NCBI GenBank assembly: GCA_011321845.1
Contig: DROQ01000134.1
Location: 74,891-119,966, forward strand
DNA length: 45,076 nucleotides
Direction: 5' to 3'
Source of the DNA: Planctomycetota bacterium
GTDB taxonomy: Bacteria; Planctomycetota; UBA1135; GCA-002748355
The position numbers and the translations under genes were made by a program. This document shows, one piece after another, positions 1 through 7,693 of the stretch. Numbering within the stretch: position 1 is the stretch's first letter; each line of letters opens with the position of its first letter. The notes beneath the pieces are model-generated. The model was not told where the DNA came from. It saw only the letters and a program-made list of their open reading frames with translations, and did no database searches.

Positions 1-702
1 ATAGATGTCCTTGATCATCGTGGTTCCGGCCGAGGTGCCATCCGAGACCCAAAGCTCGTAGCCATTGGTGCCATCGCTGGCGCGGAAGACGATTTTGTTG
101 CCTACGGGGGTGATGTAGCTGATTCCGGAACTGCTTGAACCGGAGCGGATGTCCTTGACCATCGTAGTCCCGGCGGTGGTTCCGTCGGTCACCCAGAGTT
201 CGTAGCCGTTGATTCCATCGTTGGCGACGAAGAAGACCTTGCCTCCTGCGGCGGTTAGGTTGTAGGGCGAAGAACTCCCTGAGCCGGAACGGATGTTTTT
301 GAGCAAGGTGGTCCCTGCTGAGGTTCCGTCGCTGATCCAAAGCTCACGCCCATTGGTCGCATCGGAAGCTACAAAAACAATCTTGCTTCCCAGCTTGGTG
401 AGGTAGGAAGGGGAAGAACTCTGAGCCCCCGAAGCGATATCCTTGACCAGGACCGTGGACGCGGAGGACCCAACTGTCTTGAAGAGTTCGTATCCTGTGG
501 TGGGGGTCGAAGCCTTGAAATACACGATCGGCCCGATGTTCACCCAGCTCGAAGGATAGGAGGAGGGGTTGGGAAGAGGTTGCGTGTTGATGTCCTTGAC
601 CAGGGTCGGTGCCTGGGCAAAGGAGAGGCTACCCAGTGCGAGGGAGGCCAAGAGAGACACGCCGAGTTTCGACATGGCTCCGGAGAGGTTCATCTTTGTC
701 AT
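1..702 (-). CDS. Secreted ELWxxDGT-repeat protein (3' end beyond window)
   Basis: The minus strand is open from the ATG at 702 to the left edge, so 234 residues of the N-terminus are visible and the C-terminus is missing. The start has a GGAG Shine-Dalgarno at 710-713, 7 bases upstream. Residues 1-30 form a signal peptide (basic start, hydrophobic LLASLALGSLSFAQA). Behind it are 48-residue repeats carrying the ELWVTDGT/ELWVSDGT signature followed by a TTxxKDI segment. Proteins of this ELWxxDGT repeat family are secreted or surface proteins, probably propeller-like; no enzymatic activity is established. No catalytic motif is visible. The gene is transcribed away from the M14 peptidase gene, with a long gap between them. 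The family call is firm, the function unknown. Confidence 0.85.
   Translation of the reverse strand, partial: MTKMNLSGAMSKLGVSLLASLALGSLSFAQAPTLVKDINTQPLPNPSSYPSSWVNIGPIVYFKASTPTTGYELFKTVGSSASTVLVKDIASGAQSSSPSYLTKLGSKIVFVASDATNGRELWISDGTSAGTTLLKNIRSGSGSSSPYNLTAAGGKVFFVANDGINGYELWVTDGTTAGTTMVKDIRSGSSSSGISYITPVGNKIVFRASDGTNGYELWVSDGTSAGTTMIKDIY
5..580 (-). repeat. Tandem 144-bp coding repeats of the ELWxxDGT protein
   Basis: The conserved ATGTCCTTGA-type segment (antisense of the KDI codons) recurs at 5, 149, 293 and 437, exactly 144 bases apart. The copy nearest the start, at 590, is 153 bases further on and degenerate. The spacing corresponds to 48 residues per protein repeat. Copies differ mostly at synonymous or conservative positions, as expected for an old internal duplication. 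Confidence 0.85.
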
Positions 703-1468
703 TTGTTCACTCCGTTGAAAGGATGGAGAGACGCCTCCAACAAGAGGCACGAAACACATTGAAAAGCCCATGGGGACAGAGGTCCCGTTCCCTCTGCCAG
801 GCAAGGTTTCGGAGATGGTCCTCTCAGGGCTCGTTCAAGAGGTTTCGTAGAAATGGAGCCTGGAGGCGGACCAAAAGGTCCTTTGAGCCTCAGGCAGGAT
901 CAAGGCAGGAGAAAAGGAAGGTCGATCCCAGGAGTGAGACTCCCGGAGTTCCTCTGGGGGAAATCCTGGGAGGGGATTCCTATGCGGGATTCCAACCGGT
1001 TCCAACTGCCCTGGGTCCGCCTGGATCTCCTTTGCTTCGCCCTCATTTTCGAGCTTGCCCGATGGTGTTTTTTGCAGAGAGCTTGCCCAAACCAATCGGG
1101 GCACTGAAAGGAGTTACGGCTCTTTGGAGAGATAGGAAAGAATTGCTTGGCAGAGAGAGCAAGGGGGAAAAAACGAATCCCCCGACCTCTCTATATTGTT
1201 CCAATTTGAGGGTTCGTCAAGGAAGGAAAAGAGAATGAAAAATCCTCTCAAACTGAGACGAATCTGTGATGCAGAAGCATTTGGTCGGCTTTTGCATGAA
1301 GTCGCGGACAATGGGAGGATCGGTTTTTCTAAGTTTCGTATTGACAAGAGTCTACAGTCTTTTTTTTGGGAAACCTTTGCTTCCTTGCATAGCCCTCTGT
1401 TTGGTTGCATTCATAAGCCAAGTCGTGCCGGGAAAATAACCGTGCACTTTCCTCTTCCTTGGAGCGCA
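703..1468. other. Long intergenic region between divergent genes
   Basis: These 766 bases separate two divergently transcribed genes and must hold both promoters. Open frames here have no recognisable protein family and unusual composition, so I do not call a gene. Visible structure is weak: a 5-bp hairpin GGACC-AAAA-GGTCC at 868-881 and a GGGGGA/TCCCCC inverted repeat at 1163-1183 with a 9-base loop. The stretch 1190-1470 is richer in A+T than the flanking genes. A TTGACA at 1341-1346 lacks a matching -10 box. No tRNA or other RNA gene is recognised. Confidence 0.5.
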
Positions 1469-3094
1469 ATGAAGAACAAAGGAACATGGGAATGCGTGGA
1501 TTTCTTTGCTGGAATTGTGGGCTGGAGCCTCACTTTTTTTTCCTCCTGTGCGGCGCCTCCCACGAAACCGAAGGAGACCCTTCCCTTGAAGACCTACGCT
1601 GAGTCCCAGGAGTTTCGCGCGACTTCCCGCTTGGAGCATGTCCAGGCCTTTGTGGAAGGCCTCCGTTCCCTGGACCTCCCCTTCGCCTCGGAGATCGCGG
1701 TGAAGCGCTTTGGAGAAAGCGAGGAGGGGAGACCGCTGCTCTATGTGCGCTTTGGTCCCAAAAAGGAGGGAGTCCCCACGGTCCTCGTCAACGCGAACAT
1801 TCACGCCGGCGAGGTCGAAGGGAAGGAAGCGGTGCAGATCTTGCTCCGCGAACTCGCCATGGGACAACACGGGGAGCTTCGTGGGAAACTCAACCTCCTC
1901 TTCGTTCCCATCTTCAATGTGGATGGAAATGAACGCATCGATCCCAGTCATCGCCCCGACCAGAACGGCCCCTTGGAAGGAGTGGGGACGAGGGCGAACG
2001 CCAAGGGACTGGACCTGAACCGCGACTTCATCAAGTTGGAGTCCAGGGAGGACCGGGCCCTGGTCGCCTTGTTGCGCAAGGAGGACCCCGAGGTTTTCAT
2101 GGACCTCCACGCCACCGATGGTTCCTACCATGGATTCCATCTGACTTATAGCCCCTCTCTCTCCCCCGAGGTGGATCCCGGACTCGATGCCTTCAATCGG
2201 GGAACCCTCCTCCCCGATGTGCGCAAGGCCATGCGAGAGCGCCATGGCTTCGAAGTCTTCGATTATGGAAACTACCGGGGGGGGGATCCCAAGAAGGGTT
2301 GGATCACCTATGACCCGAGGCCTCGATTCGGGACCAACTATGTGGGGCTTCGGGGGAGGCTCTCGATTCTCTCCGAAGCCTATAGCCACCTCGACTTCCA
2401 GAAGCGTGTCGAGGTTACCAAGGCCTTCGTGCTCGAGTGCCTTCGGCAAGTCGCCTTTCATGGCGAGGAGATCCAAAAGCTCTGCTCGGAGGCGGACAAG
2501 AGGGCCGAGAAGGGAGGGCTCCGATTCGGCTACGCATCAAAGCTTGCTCCTCCGGTGGAGGAGGAGATCCTCCTGGGGAAGACCAGGCGCGTGAGGCGCC
2601 CCGATGGAACGTACCGCATCGTGGACCTCGACGTGCATGAGCCCCTCCGGGTCCCGGTCCAGCGCGCGTTTCGGGCCACCCGTTTTCTCCCCTTCCCCCT
2701 CGGCTGGTGGATCGTGGATCCAAGCCCGGAGGTCATGGCTCGCCTCGAGAACCATGGGCTGCGATTCCAAACTCTCGAAAAGGATCGGGCGGCCGAGGTG
2801 GAGGTGTTCGAAACGAGCCGCGCGTGCCGGGCGCGGAGGGTGTTCCAGGGACACCATGAGCTGAGCCTGGAGGGGACCTACAGGAAAAAGCAGCTCAGCA
2901 TCCCCAAGGGAAGCCTCTACGTCCCCGCTGGGCAGGCCCTCGCCCGCCTGGCGGCGATGCTCTTGGAGCCCCTGTCCGAGGACTCCCTCTTCACCTGGAA
3001 CTTCTTCGATGCCCAGCTGAAGGCGGCCAAGGAGGGCGGGGAGTTCCCCGTGGTTCGAGTGCTTTCCTGGATCAAGTCCGGTACTCCGCGTTGA
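1469..3094 (+). CDS. M14-family zinc carboxypeptidase, lipoprotein-like
   Basis: This 541-residue protein has the M14 metallocarboxypeptidase zinc site: His112 and Glu115 in NIHAGEVEG, and His214 in MDLHATDG. GLDLNRDF around residues 180-187 matches the substrate-binding Asn-Arg segment. Glu303 in SILSEAYSH is the likely catalytic glutamate. I chose the ATG at 1469 because GGAG lies at 1461-1464 and the following residues look like a lipoprotein leader ending in FFSSC (Cys27). An in-frame start at 1196 would add 91 residues without family similarity. The role inferred is hydrolysis of C-terminal residues from peptides or peptidoglycan fragments outside the cytoplasm. Roughly 200 residues follow the peptidase domain and are not recognised. 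The gene ends 23 bases inside convergent argJ. Confidence 0.82.
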   Translation: MKNKGTWECVDFFAGIVGWSLTFFSSCAAPPTKPKETLPLKTYAESQEFRATSRLEHVQAFVEGLRSLDLPFASEIAVKRFGESEEGRPLLYVRFGPKKEGVPTVLVNANIHAGEVEGKEAVQILLRELAMGQHGELRGKLNLLFVPIFNVDGNERIDPSHRPDQNGPLEGVGTRANAKGLDLNRDFIKLESREDRALVALLRKEDPEVFMDLHATDGSYHGFHLTYSPSLSPEVDPGLDAFNRGTLLPDVRKAMRERHGFEVFDYGNYRGGDPKKGWITYDPRPRFGTNYVGLRGRLSILSEAYSHLDFQKRVEVTKAFVLECLRQVAFHGEEIQKLCSEADKRAEKGGLRFGYASKLAPPVEEEILLGKTRRVRRPDGTYRIVDLDVHEPLRVPVQRAFRATRFLPFPLGWWIVDPSPEVMARLENHGLRFQTLEKDRAAEVEVFETSRACRARRVFQGHHELSLEGTYRKKQLSIPKGSLYVPAGQALARLAAMLLEPLSEDSLFTWNFFDAQLKAAKEGGEFPVVRVLSWIKSGTPR

Positions 3095-4268
3095 TCTTGA
3101 TGTAGTCTTCGCTGAGGTCGCAGGTCCAACAGCTCGCCGAGACCTCGCCCGTCCCCAGCTCCACCCAGAGCAGCACTTCGCTCCCTTGGAGATGCCTCTT
3201 GGCCGCCTCCTCGTTTTCCGGGAGGGGGTGGTCCTCTTCGTAGAGGCAGACTTCGCCGATCCCCACTCGGATCTTCCGGGTGTCGAGGGGAGCGCCGGCG
3301 CGACCGGCCGCGGCGAGGATCCGGCCCCAGTTGGGGTCTTCCCCATGGACGGCGGTCTTGACCAGGAGGCTCTGGGCGATGGTCTTGGCCACGGTTACCG
3401 CGTGGGTAGGCATGAGGGCTTTGGAGACGCGCACCTCGATGAGTTTGGTGGCCCCCTCTCCGTCCCCAGCGATCTGTTTGGCGAGAGAAAGACAGGTCTC
3501 GTCCAGCCCTTCGAGGAAGAGGACCTCCTCTTCTTCCTCCGCCTTTCCGCTCACCCAGAGGAGGACGGCGTCGTTCGTGGAGGTGTCCCCGTCCACGGTG
3601 ATGCGATGGAAGGACTCCTGGACCGCGGCCTGCAGAAGGCCTTGGAGGAGGAGACTCGGTTGGGCATCGCTGAGGATGAAGCCCAGCATGGTGGCCATGT
3701 CCGGGTGGATCATGCCCGAGCCCTTGGCGATCCCGAGGATCTGGGGGCCATCCTCGTCCTTGCCGAGAAGGTGCCTGGCGATCTTGGGCCGCGTGTCTGT
3801 GGTCATGATGGCGGCGGCGGCGCGCTGGACCCGCTCCTCAGGGGAGCGCTCGGCGTCCAGCTCCAGGAGGAGGCCTGGGAGGGCGGCCTCGACCTTCTCG
3901 ATGGGAAAGCGGCTTCCGATCACACCGGTGGAGAAGATGAGGACCTGCTCCACCGGGCAGCCGAGGGCTTCGGCGACGAGGTCCGCCTCCCGCTGGGCGG
4001 CGAGGTCGCCTTCTTCCCCTGTGCAGGCGTTGGCGTTGCCCGCGTTCACGAGGATGGCGCGGACCTGTCCTCCGGAGCGCTCGAGGTGGGAGCGGGACAG
4101 GGCGACCGGCGAGGCGACCACCCGGTTCCTGGTGAACACGCAGGAGGCCGAACAGGCTTCGTCGGCGACGATGAGCAGGAGGTCCAAACGGTCGCCGGCT
4201 GCGATTCCTGCGTCCACGGCGGCCATGCGAAATCCAAGAGGAAGGCGGGAGGGAAGGGGCTCAGTCAT
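3072..4268 (-). CDS. argJ: Bifunctional ornithine acetyltransferase / N-acetylglutamate synthase ArgJ
   Basis: The 398-residue product is a full-length ArgJ. The family moves the acetyl group from N-acetylornithine to glutamate in the cyclic arginine pathway, and some members also use acetyl-CoA. The self-cleavage segment KGSGMIHPDMATML is at residues 182-195; the precursor should be cut between Ala192 and Thr193, leaving Thr193 as nucleophile. The C-terminus DLSEDYIKINAEYRT is the usual family ending. The ATG overlaps the end of the upstream acetyltransferase gene by 8 bases (4261-4268), suggesting translational coupling as the last gene of an argH-acetyltransferase-argJ operon. Its 3' end overlaps the convergent peptidase gene by 23 bases. 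Whether it is mono- or bifunctional cannot be read from sequence. Confidence 0.95.
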   Translation of the reverse strand: MTEPLPSRLPLGFRMAAVDAGIAAGDRLDLLLIVADEACSASCVFTRNRVVASPVALSRSHLERSGGQVRAILVNAGNANACTGEEGDLAAQREADLVAEALGCPVEQVLIFSTGVIGSRFPIEKVEAALPGLLLELDAERSPEERVQRAAAAIMTTDTRPKIARHLLGKDEDGPQILGIAKGSGMIHPDMATMLGFILSDAQPSLLLQGLLQAAVQESFHRITVDGDTSTNDAVLLWVSGKAEEEEEVLFLEGLDETCLSLAKQIAGDGEGATKLIEVRVSKALMPTHAVTVAKTIAQSLLVKTAVHGEDPNWGRILAAAGRAGAPLDTRKIRVGIGEVCLYEEDHPLPENEEAAKRHLQGSEVLLWVELGTGEVSASCWTCDLSEDYIKINAEYRT

Positions 4269-4860
4269 CTTGGTCGTTCTCCGGTTCGGAGGATGCGGCC
4301 CCTCCCTCCGAAAGGGGGAAGGGCCCTTGGAACAGCCCGGGGACGGGCCGGGAAAGCGGCCCCGTCTGGGGAAAGGTCCCCTCGATGGGTCTCAGATCCA
4401 GGAGCACGGCGATCTCGTCGCATTCGTTGAACTTGGGGCAATTCAAACAATCCGAGAAGACCTTGTGCGGGAGTTCGCTGTGGGGCACGACCCGAAACCC
4501 GAGAGATTGGAAGAATCCGGGGACATAGGTGAAGGCGAAGACTCGGGGGAGCATGAGGGCGTCGGCCTCGGCGAGGAGGGCTTTGGCGACCTGTTTGCCG
4601 ATTCCCTTCCCCTTCGCCTCCTTTTGGACGGCGATGGAGCGGATCTCCGCGAGGTCCCCCCAGACCACGTGCAGGGCGCCGCAGCCGATGACCTGTTCCC
4701 CGTCCACCGCGACGACATAATCCCGGAGGTTCTCGTAGATGGCCAGGGGGGAGCGGGCCAGCATGACCTGCTCCTTGGCGTATTCGTTGACGATCTGGAG
4801 GATGGAGGGAACGTCCCGGACTGTGGCCTTTCGAATCGAGAGGGAGGCTGTGGGGCTCAT
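4261..4860 (-). CDS. GNAT N-acetyltransferase, probable short N-acetylglutamate synthase
   Basis: This 199-residue protein is a single GNAT domain. The acetyl-CoA-binding segment RSIAVQKEAKGKGIG lies at residues 74-88. A cysteine-containing segment SDCLNCPKFNECDE (Cys138, 141, 147) is typical of the stand-alone ArgA-like acetyltransferases that make N-acetylglutamate, the first step of arginine synthesis. The last 40 residues are low-complexity and rich in proline, glycine and glutamate. The start ATG overlaps the argH stop as ATGA (4857-4860), and its own end overlaps argJ by 8 bases. In some gamma-proteobacteria a similar domain is fused to the C-terminus of ArgH; here the two are separate but coupled. 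Another GNAT specificity remains possible, but the operon supports the arginine role. Confidence 0.85.
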   Translation of the reverse strand: MSPTASLSIRKATVRDVPSILQIVNEYAKEQVMLARSPLAIYENLRDYVVAVDGEQVIGCGALHVVWGDLAEIRSIAVQKEAKGKGIGKQVAKALLAEADALMLPRVFAFTYVPGFFQSLGFRVVPHSELPHKVFSDCLNCPKFNECDEIAVLLDLRPIEGTFPQTGPLSRPVPGLFQGPFPLSEGGAASSEPENDQDD

Positions 4861-6284
4861 CCTTTGCTCCTCTTTTTGTTTTTCTGTTTCTCCCTGCTGC
4901 CGCCCGAGGGGATTTGCAGAGCTTTGGCCCAACGCCGGGCTTCGCGGAGGACGAGCCTCGGGTTGGCGGCTCCCAGGGCGCTCCGCCTCGCGAGGGCCCG
5001 GTGGGGATCCAGAAAGTCGTAGACCTCCGGGCCGATCCTGCTCGAGACCTCGCGCATCTCTTCCAGGGAGAGTTCCTGGAGTTCCTTTTTCCTGGAGATC
5101 CCCAGGCGCACCAGCCGTCCTGTCAGGTCGTGGGCCTGGCGGAAGGGCACGCCCTCCTGCACCAGGTAGTCGGCCAGATCGGTGGCGTTGAGATAGCCCC
5201 GCCGGGAAGATTCCTCGAGCCGCTCCCGATGGAAGCGGGCGGAGTCCACGACCAGCCGGGAGACTTCGAGGCAGGCTTGCCACTGGTCGAGGGTTTCGAA
5301 GAGGGCTTCCTTGTCCTCCTGCAGGTCCTTGTTGTAGGCCAGAGGGAGGGAGCGCAGCGTCGCGAGAAAGCCGCAGAGTTTTCCCAGGATGCGGCCGCCC
5401 TTGCCCCGGATCAGTTCGAGGGAGTCGGGGTTTTTCTTCTGCGGCATCAGGGAGGAGCCTGTGGTGACCTCGTCCCCGAGTTCGAGGTAGCCTGCCTCGG
5501 CCGAAGCGTAGAAGATCCAGTCCTCGGAGAAGCGGGCGAGATGCGCCGCGGAGAGGCTCGCGACAAAGAGCAGCTCCGCGACGAAATCCCGGTCGGAGAC
5601 CGCGTCCAGGCTGTTCCTCGTGGGGGCGTCGAAACCGAGGTCCCTGGCCAAGGCCCTGCGGTCGATGGGAAAACCCGTTCCCGCGAGCGCCCCCGAGCCC
5701 AGGGGGCAGCGCTCGGCCCGCTTGCTCGCCTGGGCGAGACGCTCGCGGTCCCGCGCCAGCATCTCGACATAGGCGAGGGCGTAGTGGCCGACGGTGAGGA
5801 CCTGCGCCTTCTGCAGATGGGTGAAGCCCGGCAGCAGAGTGCCCGCTTCCCGGAGCGCGAGTCGTGTGAACGCCCTTTGCAGCTCCTCGAGGGAACCGTC
5901 GAGCAGGAGAACGCGCGAACGGAGCCAGAGCCTCAGGTCGGTGGCCACCTGGTCGTTCCGGGAGCGCCCTGTGTGCAGCTTCTTTCCCAGGTCCCCGCAT
6001 TCCCGGATCAGCGCGGCCTCGACAAAGCTGTGGATGTCCTCCGACCCGGAGCGTTCCAAGGCTCCAGGGTCCGCCTCCAGTTCTTTCTGCAGCTTGCGGA
6101 GAGCCTTCTCGATCCTGGTTCGCTCGGTTTTTTTGAGGACTCCGGCGGCTTCGAGAGCCCTGGCCCAGGCCCGGCTCCCCTCCAGGTCCTCCCTCCACAT
6201 CCGCCGGTCGAAGGGGAGGGAGCGGTTGAAGGAATCGAAGGCCGGGTCCAACCCCTTGCTGAAACGACCACCCCAAAGGCTCAT
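4857..6284 (-). CDS. argH: Argininosuccinate lyase
   Basis: The 475-residue product matches argininosuccinate lyase over its full length. The enzyme splits argininosuccinate into arginine and fumarate, the last step of arginine synthesis, in the cytoplasm as a homotetramer. Landmarks are the N-terminal MSLWGGRFSK, HTGRSRNDQ at 104-112, the active-site histidine in GFTHLQ (His156), and the mobile signature loop GSSLMPQKKNP at 276-286 with the catalytic serine. The lysine-rich tail KQKNKKRSKG is an extension. The ATG at 6284 has GGAG at 6293-6296, 8 bases upstream. It is the first gene of the minus-strand arginine operon and is separated by 155 bases from the divergent oxidoreductase gene. Confidence 0.96.
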   Translation of the reverse strand: MSLWGGRFSKGLDPAFDSFNRSLPFDRRMWREDLEGSRAWARALEAAGVLKKTERTRIEKALRKLQKELEADPGALERSGSEDIHSFVEAALIRECGDLGKKLHTGRSRNDQVATDLRLWLRSRVLLLDGSLEELQRAFTRLALREAGTLLPGFTHLQKAQVLTVGHYALAYVEMLARDRERLAQASKRAERCPLGSGALAGTGFPIDRRALARDLGFDAPTRNSLDAVSDRDFVAELLFVASLSAAHLARFSEDWIFYASAEAGYLELGDEVTTGSSLMPQKKNPDSLELIRGKGGRILGKLCGFLATLRSLPLAYNKDLQEDKEALFETLDQWQACLEVSRLVVDSARFHRERLEESSRRGYLNATDLADYLVQEGVPFRQAHDLTGRLVRLGISRKKELQELSLEEMREVSSRIGPEVYDFLDPHRALARRSALGAANPRLVLREARRWAKALQIPSGGSREKQKNKKRSKG

Positions 6285-6426
6285 GCGCTAGTCTCCATGG
6301 AAAGTTCAAGGAAACAGTGTTCCCAAGAGTGGATGGAAGTAAAGTCCGGACCTGGAAAGATCCCGGAACGCGGGGGGTGGTGGGAGCGTATCAGGGCGGC
6401 TCGAGAGAGGGCAATTGGGTCCCGAG

Positions 6427-6433
6427 AGGAGGG
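6427..6433 (+). promoter_or_regulatory. Strong Shine-Dalgarno selecting a TTG start
   Basis: AGGAGGG at 6427-6433 is a near-perfect ribosome-binding site. It sits 6 bases before a TTG codon at 6440, which directly precedes the QVVVLGNG Rossmann strand. The upstream in-frame ATG at 6317 would add 41 residues with no family similarity. Confidence 0.7.
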
Positions 6434-6439
6434 TTGCTT

Positions 6440-7693
6440 TTGCAAGTTGTCGTTCTAGGAAATGGAATCACCGGTGTCACTGCCGCCATCGGCCTTCGCG
6501 CTCTGCGCCCCGATTGGCGGATCACCATCGTCTCGGGGGAGTCGACCTACCACTATTCCCGCCCAGCCCTCATGTATGTTTTCATGGGGCATATGCGGTA
6601 CCAGGAGACCAAGCCCTACCCCGACCGTTTCTGGTCCGAGCAGGGTTTGGAACTGGTACGGGCCTGGGTGGATCGCATCGACCCCGAGGCCAAGGTCCTC
6701 GAATGCCGGGACGGGAGCAAAATCCCCTATGACCGCCTCCTCATCGCCACCGGGGCCAAGTCCAACAAGTTCGGCTGGCCCGGGCAGGACCTGATGGGAG
6801 TGCAGGGGCTCTACAACCTGATGGACCTTCGCCTCCTCGCGGCCAACGCGGAACGAGCGAGGCGCGCCGTCCTGGTGGGTGGAGGGCTCATCGGGGTCGA
6901 GCTGGCCGAGATGCTCAAAACCCGGGGGATCGATGTGACCTTCCTTGTTCGGGAGAGTTCCTATTGGAACAACATCCTCCCCCCCGAGGAGTCGGCCATG
7001 GTCACGGAGCTGCTCCGGGAGGAGGGCCTCGACCTTCGCCTGGAGACCGAGCTGGACGAGATCCTGGACGATGGGAGTGGACGTTGCCGAGGGGTTCGCA
7101 CCAAGGGGGGCGAGGAGATCCCTTGCGAGATCGTGGGCCTGACCGCCGGGGTCTCTCCCAACCTTTCGGCCCTCCGGGGCTCGGGCATCCCCTGCGGGCG
7201 GGGCGTCCTCGTGGACTGGGGCCTCAAGACGCAGGTAGAAGATGTCTGGGCCGCCGGGGACTGCGCCGAGATCCAGACCGAGGGAGAGGGCCGAAATCTC
7301 ATCCAGCAGGTCTGGTACACCGGCAAGGCCCAGGGCGAAGTCGCTGCGCGCGCCCTCGCCGGCGAAGAGGTTCGCTACACACCCCGCACCTGGTTCAACT
7401 CCGCCAAGTTCTTCGATCTCGAGTACCAGGTCTACGGCTTTGTTCCCCCGAAGAAGGGGGAGGAGAACCATCACTTCTGGATCGACGCCGACGGGAAAAA
7501 GAGTCTCCGCATCGTGGAAAAAGAGGGCCAGGTCCTCGGCATCCAGGTCATGGGGATGCGGCTGCGCCATCTCGTCTGTGAGCGCTGGCTGAAGGAGGAA
7601 AGGTCCCTGGAGTATGTCCTCTCCCACCTGTATGAGGCCGACTTCGATCCGGAGTTCTTCTCGCGGAGTTTGATCGGGGAGGTGACCGCGTGA
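6440..7693 (+). CDS. FAD/NAD(P)-dependent pyridine nucleotide-disulfide oxidoreductase
   Basis: The 417-residue product is a two-dinucleotide-fold flavoprotein of the Pyr_redox_2 group, like rubredoxin/ferredoxin reductases and the N-terminal part of NirB. The FAD-binding GNGITG is at residues 7-12 and the NAD(P)-binding GGGLIG at 147-152. The second FAD contact AAGDCAE lies near 270. No redox CxxC pair is visible, so thiol reduction is unlikely. The chosen start is TTG 6440, placed by an ideal ribosome-binding site and by the Rossmann fold starting at residue 2. The stop overlaps the GTG start of the next gene by 4 bases, so the flavoprotein and a membrane polyferredoxin are co-translated and probably exchange electrons. 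Electron donor and acceptor are not known. Confidence 0.85.
   Translation: MQVVVLGNGITGVTAAIGLRALRPDWRITIVSGESTYHYSRPALMYVFMGHMRYQETKPYPDRFWSEQGLELVRAWVDRIDPEAKVLECRDGSKIPYDRLLIATGAKSNKFGWPGQDLMGVQGLYNLMDLRLLAANAERARRAVLVGGGLIGVELAEMLKTRGIDVTFLVRESSYWNNILPPEESAMVTELLREEGLDLRLETELDEILDDGSGRCRGVRTKGGEEIPCEIVGLTAGVSPNLSALRGSGIPCGRGVLVDWGLKTQVEDVWAAGDCAEIQTEGEGRNLIQQVWYTGKAQGEVAARALAGEEVRYTPRTWFNSAKFFDLEYQVYGFVPPKKGEENHHFWIDADGKKSLRIVEKEGQVLGIQVMGMRLRHLVCERWLKEERSLEYVLSHLYEADFDPEFFSRSLIGEVTA

Noticed and set aside
609-1238. Open frame on the plus strand in the left intergenic region
   Set aside because: It overlaps the start of the ELWxxDGT gene, has no family similarity and an unusual Arg/Ser-rich composition.
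1341-1369. TTGACA as a sigma-70 -35 element for the peptidase gene
   Set aside because: No TATAAT-like -10 is found at 16-18 bases; TACAGT is only 6 bases away.
4261-6309. A single 682-codon frame that could look like an ArgH-acetyltransferase fusion
   Set aside because: Only the last 199 codons are real; the part upstream of 4860 is in a different frame from argH and gives nonsense. The genes overlap by ATGA and are not fused.
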